Assembly: GCF_000190415.1 (NCBI RefSeq)
Contig: NZ_AEWF01000004.1
Span: 1 to 64,000 of the forward strand
DNA length: 64,000 bases
Reading direction: 5' to 3'
Source of the DNA: Candidatus Odyssella thessalonicensis L13
Lineage (GTDB): Bacteria; Pseudomonadota; Alphaproteobacteria; Paracaedibacterales; Paracaedibacteraceae
Shown: piece by piece, positions 17,224 to 27,543 of the stretch
How the letters are laid out: the number at the start of each line of letters is the position of its first letter
Position numbering within the stretch: position 1 is the first letter of the stretch
Translations under genes and position numbers: made by a program
Notes under the pieces: generated by a model
The model's database searches: none
Told to the model about the DNA's origin: nothing
Seen by the model: only the letters and a program-made list of their open reading frames with translations

Positions 17224-19563
17224 CTATCCTTCTATAATATCAATAATTTCACTGTCTGTTTTTTCTTCTTGTTTTATCTCATTTTTGATAGGTTCTGCAA
17301 CCACCTCAAAATCTTGGGGATTACATTCCTCAAAAATATATGGCTCTTCTTCTGTGAGAAGGGCCGGTTCTCTTTTAATCGTGGTGATCTCAAAATGAGG
17401 TTTAGGGCGATGCGTATAGATGTGCTCGATAAAGTCTTTGAAAATCGGGACAGCAAGTCTTCCCCCTGTCTCCCCATTGCCGAGGGTTTTTGGCTGAGGA
17501 AAGCCGATAAAGACGCCGACCACTAGATCCTTGGTAAAGCCAACAAACCATGCATCATTATAATTATTGGTGGTACCGGTTTTTCCCGCGACCTCAAATC
17601 CAAGCGAGGTCAGCGACCGGGCTGTGCCATTTTGCGTCACTCCCACCAGCATCGAGGTAAGGTTAATAATACTTTCAACCGAAGCTATTCTTTCCTGGGG
17701 CTGTAAGCCATCGACAATAGTGAATAAGGTTTCTCCGTAACGGTCTTGCACCCAATCAATGGTATGGGGCGTTACTTTATAGCCGCCATTGGCGATGGCT
17801 GCATAGGCTGCAACCAAACGTACGACCGTTGTTTCGCCGGCGCCTAAGACCATAGCTAACTGTTTGGGCATATGATCGTTAATGCCGAATCTTTTTGCAC
17901 AATCAATAATAGAGTTCATGCCGACTTTTTGGGCCAGACGTATGGTCATGACATTGCGCGATTGCTCGAGGCCAATTCTAAGGGGACAGAGTCCTAAATA
18001 ACGGCGACTATAATTTTGGGGCGTATAAAATCCTCGCTTGCCGCCGAGGCTGATGCTGATGGGGGCATCGAGAACTTGGCTTTCAGGACTCATACCCTGC
18101 TCAAGCGCTACTAGATAAACAAAGGGTTTAAAGCAGGATCCGGGTTGTCTAAAGGCTTGGATGGCACAATTGAATTGAGTGCTTTCGAAATCATATCCGC
18201 CGGCTAAGGCTAATATTCTGCCCGTTTTGGGATCCATGGCAACCAGCGCCCCGGTCACATTGGGAACTTGTTCTAATTTAAAGTGATCATCTTCGCTTTT
18301 GCTGACCAGAATCACATCCCCTTGACGAACGATTTCTTTCATGTGCCGTGGTGGTAGTCCGACCTTTTGGCCGACAAGACAAGGGGCGGCCCAGTGGCAA
18401 TCTGCTAAAGTTATCACTCCCTCAGAGCCGCTGGCAAATCCGATGCGCGCCTGATTAGGCTCTACTTTAATAACAACCGCTTGTTCCCACGGCGCAATCC
18501 CTAATGGCTTTTTCAGCTTCTTTAATTCGGCGAGCCAGGGTTGAGAGGTATCTGATTTTTCCCAATTGATCTGGGTCACTGGCCCTCGCCATCCATGCCG
18601 GCGGTCATAATCCGTAAGGCCTTGTCGCAAAGAGCGCTCAGCAGCTTTCTGAAGCTCGATGTTCATGGTGGTCCGAACTGTCATGCCGCCCTGATGCACT
18701 TGAGTATTGCCAAAGCGCTGCGTTAATTCACGGCGAACTGTATCGGTAAAATAATCAGCCTTAATAGGCAGCTCGCGATGGCGACGAAAGGATAATGGTT
18801 GAGCTTTTGCCTTTTCTGCTTCTGAGATCGTGATCATATACTCTTGCGCCATGCGCTCGATAACCCAATTGCGGCGAGCTTGGGCGCGAGAGATGTCTTC
18901 GTTCTTAGTTAGGGTGGTCGGCGCCTTAGGTAGTGCCGCTAAAAAGGCGGCCTCATCAATGGTTAACTCTTCTAACTCTTTATCAAAATAAGTCAGCGCT
19001 GCCGAAGCAATACCGTAAGTGCCGGCACCTAGGTAGATCTGATTGAGATAAAGCTCAAAAATGCGATCTTTAGGCAGCGTAAATTCCAATCGCATTGCAA
19101 TAATGGCTTCCTTAATTTTGCGCCCAAAGGTTTTCTCATTACCTACCAAGAAGTTTTTTGCGACCTGCTGCGTAATGGTCGAGGCCCCCGTGGGATGATC
19201 TTTCCAAGAATTGGTGAAAGTGTTAATCAGCGCGGCGCGAAGGGTTCCTAGAAAATCAATGCCAAAATGATAATAAAAATTTCGATCTTCGGCGGCCATA
19301 AACGCATTTCTAACACGGTTCGGAATCTGATGAAAGGGCACAAACAGGCGCCGTTCAACCGCATATTCTTGGAGGAGCTGCGCATCACTGGTGTACAGGC
19401 GGCTCATCATCGGCGGCTCGTAATCTTTTAAGAAATCGTACTCTGGTAACCCCTGACCATATTTAATGAAAATAAATAAGCCTGCCGCAACAAAAGTGGC
19501 AAGGACAATGCTGATACTAGAAAGAACGCGAATAAAAGCCTTTAACAGCGGGCGATGGGACAT
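17224..19563 (-). CDS. mrcA: Penicillin-binding protein 1A (bifunctional peptidoglycan synthase)
   Basis: 779 residues. One N-terminal membrane anchor (about 10-33), a glycosyltransferase 51 domain with catalytic-site E-D-R-N-F and the G-A-S-T-I-T-Q-Q motif, an inserted OB-like segment, and a transpeptidase domain with S-C-F-K (S-x-x-K, about residue 470), S-R-N, and K-T-G-T-T. It polymerises glycan strands and cross-links peptides in the periplasm. The OB-like insert and overall length fit true PBP1A. No clear Shine-Dalgarno before the ATG. The second class A PBP in the window (48917-51046) lacks the insert. Confidence 0.95.
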   Translation of the reverse strand: MSHRPLLKAFIRVLSSISIVLATFVAAGLFIFIKYGQGLPEYDFLKDYEPPMMSRLYTSDAQLLQEYAVERRLFVPFHQIPNRVRNAFMAAEDRNFYYHFGIDFLGTLRAALINTFTNSWKDHPTGASTITQQVAKNFLVGNEKTFGRKIKEAIIAMRLEFTLPKDRIFELYLNQIYLGAGTYGIASAALTYFDKELEELTIDEAAFLAALPKAPTTLTKNEDISRAQARRNWVIERMAQEYMITISEAEKAKAQPLSFRRHRELPIKADYFTDTVRRELTQRFGNTQVHQGGMTVRTTMNIELQKAAERSLRQGLTDYDRRHGWRGPVTQINWEKSDTSQPWLAELKKLKKPLGIAPWEQAVVIKVEPNQARIGFASGSEGVITLADCHWAAPCLVGQKVGLPPRHMKEIVRQGDVILVSKSEDDHFKLEQVPNVTGALVAMDPKTGRILALAGGYDFESTQFNCAIQAFRQPGSCFKPFVYLVALEQGMSPESQVLDAPISISLGGKRGFYTPQNYSRRYLGLCPLRIGLEQSRNVMTIRLAQKVGMNSIIDCAKRFGINDHMPKQLAMVLGAGETTVVRLVAAYAAIANGGYKVTPHTIDWVQDRYGETLFTIVDGLQPQERIASVESIINLTSMLVGVTQNGTARSLTSLGFEVAGKTGTTNNYNDAWFVGFTKDLVVGVFIGFPQPKTLGNGETGGRLAVPIFKDFIEHIYTHRPKPHFEITTIKREPALLTEEEPYIFEECNPQDFEVVAEPIKNEIKQEEKTDSEIIDIIEG

Positions 19564-19919
19564 GGTTTACTAATAATCAGAGAGATCTTTTCAAAGTATG
19601 CCAAGTTTTTGCTTTAATGGAAAGAGGTTGACATGAAAAGCAAGGTATTACCAGCTTTGTCGACCGCTGAGAAGTTTAAAGGGAGGGAAACAAGCAGTAT
19701 CTCCTAAAGCAGGAAAGAAGGGATATGCCCTTTAAACTGGCGCAGAGTTTTAACCGCTGTAAGGACGATTTAAACGACAAGGAAAGCTCATAATGTTTAA
19801 GTTTTCCTTCTCGCCTCTGCTGAAAATTTCAGCCTTATTTCCCGTTCGGGGTATAAAAAGAGCATTCAAATTTCATTATGACATCAGTAGGGGCACCGTT
19901 AATTTTCGAACTCCTCTAT
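19564..19919. other. Intergenic region between mrcA and uup
   Basis: 356 bases without a supported gene. On the plus strand a 24-codon reading frame (19634-19708, M-K-S-K-V-L-P-A-L...) has GAGG just upstream, and TTGACA (19629-19634 area) overlaps it, but I find no -10 at proper spacing. The minus-strand part should hold the mrcA promoter, which I could not locate. No tRNA or known RNA fold recognised. Confidence 0.3.
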
Positions 19920-21698
19920 TCAGCCTTCAATCTTCTCGCTGAGCTCCAGCCATTTTAGTTCCATCTCATCCAGTTCCGTCTTTGCTTGCTCTAAGCGGGC
20001 AGATAAGGTTGTGAACTCTTGCGGGTGTTGCTGATAGAATAAAGGGTTGTCAAGCTTGGACTCAATAATTTCGATTTCTTGCTCCAACGCCTTAATCTTT
20101 GTTGGTAACAGCTCAAATTCGCGCTTTTCATGATAGCTAAATTTTCTCTCGGAGCGCGGTTTCGAAGCGGTCGGTTCAGCTTTTTCTTTAGGAGAGTTCA
20201 ATTCTAGTTTTGGTTTGCGCTTTGCCAGATAATCAGAATAACCCCCCGCATATTCGATTACTTCACCATCGCCTTCCACAGCAATAATTGAGGTCGCTAA
20301 ACGATCAAGAAAGTCGCGATCATGGCTGACAATAATAAGCGTTCCCTCAAATTCACAAAGAAGTTCTTCCAGCAAATCGAGCGTATCCATGTCCAAGTCG
20401 TTGGTAGGCTCATCGAGAACCAATAAATTTCCTGGCTGAGTGAAGGCTTTGGCGAGGGCTAGGCGATTTTTCTCGCCACCAGATAAAATGGAGACAGGAC
20501 TGCGGGCTTGTTTGCTATCAAACAAGAATTCTTTTAAGTAACCCATGACATGACGAGGTTTACCCTGGATCATTACATGATCGCCCCCGCCAGGGCAGAG
20601 GCTTTCCCATAAGGTCTCCTGGGGATTTAAAGTATCGCGCATCTGATCTAAATAGATGAGATCGACACTGGCGCCCATATGGCAGCGTCCTTCATCCACG
20701 GGAATCTCTTTAAGCAGCAGCTTTAATAAGGTGGTCTTGCCCGCCCCATTAGCCCCGACAATGCCAATCCGATCGCCCCGTTGGATAATGGTGGTGAAGC
20801 CTTTAACAATACATTTGTCGCCAAAGTACTTGGTTAAATTATGGCATTCGATGACTAGCTTGCTGGAGATTTCACCGGATACATTCCCCAAACTGGCCCC
20901 TTTAGGACGATTTTGCAAGCGGCTGCGCTTTTCCTCGCGCATGGCCATCACTTGACGCAGGCGGCCTTGGTTACGTTTACGCCTCGCGGTAACCCCACGG
21001 TGCACCCAATCTTCCTCTAAGCGTAACTTGGCATTCAGTTTCGCCAGTTTGCGTTCCTCGTCTAAAAGCACCGCCTCCGTCCAACGATCAAAGTCTTCAT
21101 AGCCTTTATCATTGCTTAGCAATATGCCGCGATCAATCCACCAGGTGGCATTAGAAACCCGTTTTAAGAAACTGCGATCATGGCTAATTACCACAAAAGC
21201 ACCGCGAAAAGATTTCAATGTGCTTTCTAACCATTCAATGGCAGGAATATCCAGATGGTTGGTGGGCTCATCCAACAACAGAATGTCTGGATTCATCACC
21301 AAGGCCCGAGCAATCAGGATGCGACGCTTTTCACCGCCGGAAATATTGGCCATTGACTGGTGAGGATTAAGGCCAACCTCACTTAGAACTGCCTCTACTT
21401 CAAAGTGCGGTTTGCCAGTGTGGACCATAATATGCTCTATAACTGTCATGTGGGCCGGTAGCGGCTCATCTTGAGGCAGGTAGGCTATAACTGTGCCCGG
21501 TTGCGTGAAATACTCCCCGGCATCGGTTTCAATGAGGCCGGCAATAACCTTGAGCAGAGTCGACTTACCGCAGCCATTACGTCCCACCAGACAAATGCGA
21601 TCCCGTGGATTAATCTGTAAGGATAGTCCTGTAAATAAGGGTTTGCCTCCAAAGGAGAGAGTCATATCGCGCACTGAGTAAAGAGGGGGCTGTGTCAT
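19920..21698 (-). CDS. uup: ABC-F family ATPase, Uup-like
   Basis: 592 residues with two ABC ATPase domains and no membrane helices. First domain: Walker [10 protein letters not shown], signature S-G-G-E-K-R-R, Walker [12 protein letters not shown]. Second: [26 protein letters not shown] charged linker joins them and a C-terminal coiled coil (about 500-590) is the Uup hallmark. ABC-F proteins act on the ribosome; Uup also limits tandem-repeat deletion and binds branched DNA. Its ATG overlaps the nrdR stop (ATGA), so it is translated with glyA and nrdR. This slot is often ribD in alphaproteobacteria. Confidence 0.92.
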   Translation of the reverse strand: MTQPPLYSVRDMTLSFGGKPLFTGLSLQINPRDRICLVGRNGCGKSTLLKVIAGLIETDAGEYFTQPGTVIAYLPQDEPLPAHMTVIEHIMVHTGKPHFEVEAVLSEVGLNPHQSMANISGGEKRRILIARALVMNPDILLLDEPTNHLDIPAIEWLESTLKSFRGAFVVISHDRSFLKRVSNATWWIDRGILLSNDKGYEDFDRWTEAVLLDEERKLAKLNAKLRLEEDWVHRGVTARRKRNQGRLRQVMAMREEKRSRLQNRPKGASLGNVSGEISSKLVIECHNLTKYFGDKCIVKGFTTIIQRGDRIGIVGANGAGKTTLLKLLLKEIPVDEGRCHMGASVDLIYLDQMRDTLNPQETLWESLCPGGGDHVMIQGKPRHVMGYLKEFLFDSKQARSPVSILSGGEKNRLALAKAFTQPGNLLVLDEPTNDLDMDTLDLLEELLCEFEGTLIIVSHDRDFLDRLATSIIAVEGDGEVIEYAGGYSDYLAKRKPKLELNSPKEKAEPTASKPRSERKFSYHEKREFELLPTKIKALEQEIEIIESKLDNPLFYQQHPQEFTTLSARLEQAKTELDEMELKWLELSEKIEG

Positions 21699-22180
21699 GG
21701 TGTTTCTTGCGGGAGCGGCCGGTTTTGAGCCGCCTCTTTCATGTTAGAGATAAATTCAATAAAATCGGAGACGTTGTTAAATTCATGATAGATACTTGCA
21801 AACCTAACGTAAGCAACGGCATCGAGATTCACCAGGGCTTCCATAACAATGGAGCCAATGGCCGCCGTGGGAATCTCAGCATCTCCACTGGTTTCTAAAC
21901 GGCGCACAATACTGGAAATGACCCGCTCGATGCGCTCAGCCGGTACCGCCCGCTTATGCAGAGCCATAACAATTGATTTAGCGAGTTTATCGCGGTCAAA
22001 AGGAACGCGGTTGCCATCTTTTTTAATGACCACCAGGTCGCGAAGTTGAATGCGTTCAAAGGTGGTAAAACGGCTGCCGCATTCTTGACAAAACCGCCGC
22101 CGCCGGATGGCTGATTGATCATCTGTATTGCGAGAGTCTTTGACAGCTGTATCTGTATGACCGCAGAATGGACAACGCAT
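21695..22180 (-). CDS. nrdR: Transcriptional repressor NrdR
   Basis: 161 residues. Zinc ribbon with Cys3-Pro-Phe-Cys6 and Cys31-Gln-Glu-Cys34, followed by an ATP-cone domain ([16 protein letters not shown] onward). NrdR senses ATP/dATP and represses ribonucleotide reductase operons by binding paired NrdR boxes; no such operon lies in this window. Start overlaps the glyA stop by one base (TAATG) and its stop overlaps uup by four. Confidence 0.97.
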   Translation of the reverse strand: MRCPFCGHTDTAVKDSRNTDDQSAIRRRRFCQECGSRFTTFERIQLRDLVVIKKDGNRVPFDRDKLAKSIVMALHKRAVPAERIERVISSIVRRLETSGDAEIPTAAIGSIVMEALVNLDAVAYVRFASIYHEFNNVSDFIEFISNMKEAAQNRPLPQETP

Positions 22181-23439
22181 TAAGTATACCTTACATCAGA
22201 ATAAATAGGATAGGCAGCACACATCTCAATAACCGCCTGCTTAATGCGGGGGTTCGGCTGCTTGCCAGCCGCAAGATCTTCAAGGACCTCAGCAATCCAA
22301 TGGCCGATCTGAATAAACTCTGGCTCCTTAAATCCGCGCGTGGTCGCTGCAGGAGAACCAAGGCGGATACCGGACGTGACCATGGGAGAAAGCGGATCAT
22401 TAGGAACGCCATTTTTGTTACAGGTAATATTGACGTCTTCCAAAGCCTGGCAACTATCCTTACCTGTGACTTGCTTTTGACGCAAATCGACGAGCATTAA
22501 ATGGGAGTCAGTGCCGCCTGAGACAAGGTTAAAGCCATGGCTTAGCAAGGTGGTGGCTAAAGCTTGAGCATTGGCGATAATTTGCTGAGCATAAACTTTA
22601 AACTCTGGCTGCAGCGCTTCTTTAAAAGCAATGGCTTTAGCGGCAATAACATGCATTAATGGGCCGCCTTGTAGGCCGGGGAAAACTGCAGAATTAATCT
22701 TCTTGGCAATATCTTCATGATTGGTAAGAATAATACCACCGCGCGGACCCCGCAGTGTTTTATGGGTCGTCGACGTTACTATATGCGCATGAGGCAAGGG
22801 GCTAGGATAGACGCCGCCGGCCACCAGGCCTGAAAAATGTGCCATATCGACCATTAAATAGGCCCCGACCTCATCAGCGATCGCTCTAAAGCGGGCAAAA
22901 TCAATGGTCCGGGGATAAGCCGATCCGCCGGTAATAATTAGCTTAGGTTTATGCTCCTGGGCCAAACGTTCTACGTGATCGTAATCAATTAAATGGGTTT
23001 CAGCGTCCAGCCCATAACTAATAGGTTTAAACCATTTTCCCGATTGATTGACGGAGGCTCCATGGGTTAAATGGCCACCGGCATCCATGGACAATCCTAA
23101 GAAAGCATCACCAGGCTGAAGCAGGGCCATAAAAACTGCTTGATTAGCTTGCGCCCCTGAATGCGGTTGAACATTGGCAAAGCCACAGCCAAAAAGTTCC
23201 TTCACCCGCTCTATGGCTAGGTTTTCAGCAATGTCGACATATTCACAGCCGCCATAATAACGGCGCCCCGGATACCCTTCAGCATACTTATTGGTCATAA
23301 TGCTGCCTTGTGCTTCTAAGACCGCTTTTGACACAATGTTTTCTGAGGCGATCAACTCAATCTGATGTTGTTGACGCTCAAGTTCTTGTTGAATTGCAGC
23401 GGCGATCTCAGGGTCTTTTTGAAAAATTTCACGTATCAT
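22180..23439 (-). CDS. glyA: Serine hydroxymethyltransferase
   Basis: 419 residues, full length. The PLP-binding lysine sits in [14 protein letters not shown]; other family blocks are [23 protein letters not shown] and [11 protein letters not shown]. It interconverts serine and glycine, loading tetrahydrofolate with one-carbon units for purine and thymidylate synthesis. First gene of the glyA-nrdR-uup operon. A possible promoter on the minus strand (TGTACA, 17 bases, TATACT) lies in the 125-base divergent gap to the next gene but is weak. Confidence 0.98.
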   Translation of the reverse strand: MIREIFQKDPEIAAAIQQELERQQHQIELIASENIVSKAVLEAQGSIMTNKYAEGYPGRRYYGGCEYVDIAENLAIERVKELFGCGFANVQPHSGAQANQAVFMALLQPGDAFLGLSMDAGGHLTHGASVNQSGKWFKPISYGLDAETHLIDYDHVERLAQEHKPKLIITGGSAYPRTIDFARFRAIADEVGAYLMVDMAHFSGLVAGGVYPSPLPHAHIVTSTTHKTLRGPRGGIILTNHEDIAKKINSAVFPGLQGGPLMHVIAAKAIAFKEALQPEFKVYAQQIIANAQALATTLLSHGFNLVSGGTDSHLMLVDLRQKQVTGKDSCQALEDVNITCNKNGVPNDPLSPMVTSGIRLGSPAATTRGFKEPEFIQIGHWIAEVLEDLAAGKQPNPRIKQAVIEMCAAYPIYSDVRYT

Positions 23440-23504
23440 TGTTAATCTTTGTCCTCATTATTTGCTCTGAGTATAACTTTTGAGGTTAAATATGTACACC
23501 GCTT

Positions 23505-23533
23505 TTGGTAAAAGCAAAGCGATCTGATATAAT
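23505..23533 (+). promoter_or_regulatory. Sigma-70-type promoter for the glycosyltransferase-like gene
   Basis: TTGGTA (23505-23510), 17-base spacer, perfect TATAAT (23528-23533). Transcription would begin near 23540, leaving about 25 bases to the ATG at 23565. This also argues against the upstream TTG at 23505 as the start codon. Confidence 0.65.
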
Positions 23534-23564
23534 AAACTTAGATAGTTCTATTTTGAGACAAAAA

Positions 23565-24569
23565 ATGGCAAAATTTTTAAAATATTGTTTTTACGGCATC
23601 ACACTTATAGCCATTTCGCTGACCTGTCAGTATGCTTATCAAGGTTTTGTTGGTGATCTATCTATTCAACCGATCAATCGTTATAGTGCCCCGGATCTCG
23701 AAGCGCCTGAGCCGACCGGCCGACCGCCGGTGTTCTTGGTTACTTATGCCGCGGGTGGAGAGCAATATTTTCGCAATCAAAATGCAGTGGCTCAATATGC
23801 CCTGAATAAGGGAATTGATTTCATTTTAAATTACCGCAAGTCGCATCTGGATAAGGATTTCTTTGAAAAAAACCGCAGCATTTTCAATGAAAAAATTGGA
23901 GCAGGCATGTGGCTGTGGAAACCTTATATTATTTTAAGGACTCTGGAGAGTGCCCCAGATGGCTCAATCATTCTTTATCTGGATTCGGCCTTTAAGGTCC
24001 GCCAACCTATTCCCCGCTTTGTTGAAAACCTCGGCAATAATGATATAATGCTGTTGCAAGAACAAGATTATAAAGCCGGGGCCTTTGTCAAGGGCGACAG
24101 CTTCCAGCTTTTAGATTGCAAAGAGGAGGGCTGTCGTCAAGCGCCGCTAGTGCGCAGCGCCATTATCGTGATTAGGAATTCCTCGCGCAGCCGCGACTTT
24201 ATCAAGAAGTGGTTGCAGGCGTGTGAGCAAGAAAAAGCCCTGAATGCAACATCTTATAATCTTATGCCCAACTACCCTGAGTTTAAATGGCATCGTTTCG
24301 ATCAGTCTATTTTGAGCCTAATTGCCTATAAAAATCCTGAGGGCATCAAGATCGTCAAGGATGAAAACATTGATAATTATTTCCTCTTGTTTCAGCGTAA
24401 AGACGAAAAAAGCTCCTCAGCCAGGAATTGGTACTCAATTTATGGTGTTGAGCCTCTGGCTAACCGGGATAACGCTGCCAAGAAAACCTCATCCCTGAGC
24501 CTGATGAATCTGACACCGGTGGTGTGGTTGCGCCGGCAAATCGCCAAACGCTGGGATGTCGGGGGCTAA
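23565..24569 (+). CDS. Membrane-anchored glycosyltransferase-like protein
   Basis: 334 residues from the ATG at 23565, chosen because a promoter ends just upstream. The N-terminus is a signal anchor (YCFYGITLIAISLTCQYAY). The core has F-L-V-T-Y-A-A-G, G-A-G-M-W-L-W-K-P-Y-I-I and then I-I-L-Y-L-D-S-A-F, reminiscent of a group of glycosyltransferase-like proteins in which W-x-W-K-P and a D-x-D-like acidic site occur together. Here the acidic site is L-D-S-A, so metal binding is unproven. Two further conserved-looking blocks are M-L-L-Q-E-Q-D-Y and K-W-H-R-F-D-Q-S-I-L-S-L. Call is by motif resemblance only. Confidence 0.55.
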   Translation: MAKFLKYCFYGITLIAISLTCQYAYQGFVGDLSIQPINRYSAPDLEAPEPTGRPPVFLVTYAAGGEQYFRNQNAVAQYALNKGIDFILNYRKSHLDKDFFEKNRSIFNEKIGAGMWLWKPYIILRTLESAPDGSIILYLDSAFKVRQPIPRFVENLGNNDIMLLQEQDYKAGAFVKGDSFQLLDCKEEGCRQAPLVRSAIIVIRNSSRSRDFIKKWLQACEQEKALNATSYNLMPNYPEFKWHRFDQSILSLIAYKNPEGIKIVKDENIDNYFLLFQRKDEKSSSARNWYSIYGVEPLANRDNAAKKTSSLSLMNLTPVVWLRRQIAKRWDVGG

Positions 24570-24627
24570 ATAAAGGAGGCGTCATCGCTCTCTTTATCAC
24601 GGCGCCTGGCCAAGCTTTCTAGAGTTA

Positions 24628-25862
24628 TCAAGAATCTGCTTCTAACTCTCGCAATTGTTTGATTGTTTGCCAACGATTAGCCCGTGCTGCCACTAGAAGT
24701 TTAAAAGTCGCTTTGGAGCTATTTTTAGGGTCAAGAAAAGTTGATGATAAACCTATAGCTCTGATACCATCCTGAGCTGGATTAAAAAGATCTCCCGCCT
24801 CATCTAATGAGCAGAGCAAAGTTTGATATTTATGATTAAGTGGATTTATATAACACATATAATACTCATAATCGAAAGTCTCCCGTCCACGCATCGCAAT
24901 AGTAGCCCGAGCCGCGAGACGCATCATTTTATCAATAAGATCTTTTTGATAAAGGATCACTTGTAAACGTGAAGTCAAAGTAGCTATTTTCAGCCGCTCC
25001 AAGGCACGTAACTCCCTACATTTTCCGTCAATAAATATTTGCTTTATAGTCAACTTTGCAGCCTGGCTAAGTTTTAAAAATATCTCTGCGTGTTTAAAAT
25101 CTAAGAGATCGCTTGCAATTAGCCCCAAAGCATAAAGACTAAGATCACCGTCGTAAGCGTATTGAGTCGGAACCTGCTCAAATAATTCCTTCAATTTATT
25201 AAAATTGTAATCCAGTATAACTCGGTCATTCAATTGCATCGTCTCATCTTTAGCTTCGAATGCTAAAGCTTCCATATGCTCTAGGCAGCGGATTTTATAG
25301 TTTTTAGCATCCTTTAAGCAACGAATTAAAGGTAAGCTTAAATTAGTAAAAAATTGATTGGTACGGATTCTGTTTTCGATCAATCTTTTAAGGATATTTT
25401 TACCTTTTTCAAGGGCGATTATTGCATTTTCTAGAGCTTGTGAAGAAGATAGATGGGCCTTGTCCAGTTCTAAATATTGTACAAGATTTAATGGACCAGG
25501 GTAGTAGCGTGAGGTAATATGGTCTAACTTACTTATATTGGTTTTATAATAATTATTAAAATGAATTCTATAATCCGGCGTATCAGTCATTAGAGGATGG
25601 TAACTATTATTAGTTTTTATTTGCTGCATGATGGCTACTGAGGCCAACTCTACAAAATTTCCAAATTCAAAGGATAACTGTTCTAAGGGTAAGTCGAGCG
25701 CTTGTAAGTGGTGCTCGAAGTCTAAATACCTTGCTTCCTCGTAAGTAGCAGCTTCTCTTTCTCGCTCTTGTAAGGCAGAGATTGGTGGCTCCATAGTATA
25801 GGCTGCTTGGTTGGCTGAAGCCCATAGTAGGCTTAGCGTTAATTTTATTTTAATAGTATCAT
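24628..25862 (-). CDS. Exported protein of unknown function, likely frameshifted at its start
   Basis: About 410 residues, Leu-rich and helical, no domain recognised. The frame formally opens at 25968 or 25887, but neither start has a ribosome site. A perfect AGGAGG (25868-25873) sits five bases before an ATG at 25862 that is one base out of frame: M-I-L-L-K then stop. Adding one A to the A4 tract just after it would give M-I-L-L-K-I-K-L-T-L-S-L-L-W-A-S-A-N-Q-A-A-Y, a normal signal peptide, running into the long frame. So the true start is probably 25862, with a one-base deletion, sequencing error or slippage. The mature part would begin near T-M-E-P-P, like two other exported proteins here. 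Confidence 0.6.
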
Positions 25863-26040
25863 GAGGTCCTCCTTGAGATTTAATCATTAGTGAAAAAGGA
25901 CACGGTGGAAAGACCTTAAAGTTAATATCGTTGAGCCGTAAATGCTGATGAGGGAAGCGAAGCCGCATGGTTTTAGCTGCCTCTCTTCATAACTTTTTAA
26001 TACCTATGAGGGTACTCTAGGGGCAGGCTTAATTGCATGG

Positions 26041-27420
26041 ATGTTAGTGACAATGACCGAGGGATTACCGCTGCTGCAAAGGCGTTGGGCAATGCTCAGT
26101 ATCATTATGGCTGTCTGTTTATCGGTTCTCGATAGTACCATTGTCAATGTAGTTTTGCCGACCATTGCTCAAGATTTGCAGGCCAGTGCTAAGGCCTCCA
26201 TATGGGTTATTAATGCTTACCAGCTAACGTTAAGCATTTGCTTGTTACCGTTGTCCTCTCTCGGGAATAAGGTTGGCTATCGTAAAATTTATTGTCTAGG
26301 GTTGGTTATTTTCTCGGTTGCCTCGCTGGCGTGCTCATTATCGACGAGTCTTATTATGCTCACCTTATCGCGGGTTCTGCAAGGGATCGGAGCGGCCGGT
26401 GTTCTAAGTATGAATGCCGCTATTGTTTATCTTATTTATACTAAGAAGGATCTGGGGCGCGGCTTAGGGTTAATAGCTTTTAGTGTGTCCGTGTCGGCCG
26501 CTTTGGGGCCCACCATTGCTTCCCTGGTGCTGTCGCTTGGCCCGTGGCAATGGTTATTTGCCCTCAATGTGCCTTTCGGTTTAGCGGCCTTATGGATGGC
26601 CAGCCAACACATTCCCGATTCCGCCACGCGCACTGATTTTGATGGCGCCAATTCTCTTTTATATGCTGTTACGATTGCTATTCTTATCATTAGCATTGAC
26701 GGGATGGGCTATGAGCTCAATTTGCTGTCAATGCTGGCAGGACTATTGTGTGCCGGTGGCCTAGGGTACATTCTAGTGCGACGAGAGCTCAAGGTCAGCT
26801 CGCCGCTTTTTCCGGTGGACCTGTTTAGGATACCGATTTTTGCGGCCTCCATTGCTGCTTCTATTTGTTCCTTTATCGGGCAGATGGCGGCCTATACCAG
26901 CTTGCCGTTTTTTATCCAAACTGTCTTAAATCGCAGCGCAATTGAGACGGGGCTGTTGATTACCCCCTGGCCGATTGCAGCAGCTTTGACAGCACCAGTA
27001 GCAGGCCTGCTTTCCGATCGTTTTCCAGTGGGAATTTTAGGGGCCATCGGTCTAACCCTTTTTTCGGCAGGATTGTTTCTTCTTTCTGCCCTTACCGCCG
27101 AGGCTACAAGTTTCGAAATTATGTGGCGTATGGCCATATGTGGTGGCGGATTCGGAATTTTCCAAGCGCCCAACAATCGTGCTATTTTGAGTTCTGCTCC
27201 TCTGCATCGTAGCAGCGCGGCAGGCGGGATGCAGAGTACAGCCCGATTAATCGGCCAAACCATGGGCGCAACCATGGTCTCGTTCACTTTTAGTTTAATG
27301 TTGCCCCATCCCACACAAAAGGTTTTATATGCGGCCGGATTATTGTCGCTTATGGCAGCGGGCGTGAGTATGATTCGACTCAACCCCAGAATTAGCTCAT
27401 CCGTTCAGCTTCCAAGATGA
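26041..27420 (+). CDS. MFS drug-efflux-type transporter, DHA2 (14-helix) family
   Basis: 459 residues, hydrophobic throughout with about fourteen helices. Family motifs: L-D-S-T-I-V-N-V-V-L-P-T-I in helix 1 (motif D1 of DHA2 pumps), G-N-K-V-G-Y-R-K-I-Y (loop 2-3), L-S-R-V-L-Q-G-I-G-A-A (helix 4), and G-P-T-I-A-S-L-V in helix 5 (antiporter motif C-like). Probably a proton-coupled exporter of drugs or metabolites; substrate unknown. ATGs at 26041 and 26053 are both possible. No partner membrane-fusion protein adjacent. Confidence 0.88.
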   Translation: MLVTMTEGLPLLQRRWAMLSIIMAVCLSVLDSTIVNVVLPTIAQDLQASAKASIWVINAYQLTLSICLLPLSSLGNKVGYRKIYCLGLVIFSVASLACSLSTSLIMLTLSRVLQGIGAAGVLSMNAAIVYLIYTKKDLGRGLGLIAFSVSVSAALGPTIASLVLSLGPWQWLFALNVPFGLAALWMASQHIPDSATRTDFDGANSLLYAVTIAILIISIDGMGYELNLLSMLAGLLCAGGLGYILVRRELKVSSPLFPVDLFRIPIFAASIAASICSFIGQMAAYTSLPFFIQTVLNRSAIETGLLITPWPIAAALTAPVAGLLSDRFPVGILGAIGLTLFSAGLFLLSALTAEATSFEIMWRMAICGGGFGIFQAPNNRAILSSAPLHRSSAAGGMQSTARLIGQTMGATMVSFTFSLMLPHPTQKVLYAAGLLSLMAAGVSMIRLNPRISSSVQLPR

Positions 27421-27504
27421 CAGAAGGACCCGCTAGTGTGTTGAATGGGAATATCGAAGATGAGCTTCGCCTCAGGAAAAAAGGCAGTATCGCGAAATAG
27501 CTTT

Positions 27505-27534
27505 TATAAGGAGACTCCCTTCAGCCTCCTTATA
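27505..27534. terminator. Inverted repeat between convergent genes
   Basis: TATAAGGAG (27505-27513) and CTCCTTATA (27526-27534), perfect 9-base arms with a 12-base loop, exactly between the converging MFS and F-box genes. Bidirectional terminator is the likely role; U-runs are short on both strands (TTTT before the left arm serves the minus strand). Confidence 0.55.
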
Positions 27535-27543
27535 TCAAACGGG

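Noticed and set aside
19629-19660. TTGACA hexamer as a promoter before uup/mrcA
   Set aside because: No -10 hexamer at 16-18 bases; the only TATTAC lies too close.
26892-27383. A 163-codon minus-strand frame
   Set aside because: Antisense to the MFS transporter; composition is that of a mirrored hydrophobic gene.
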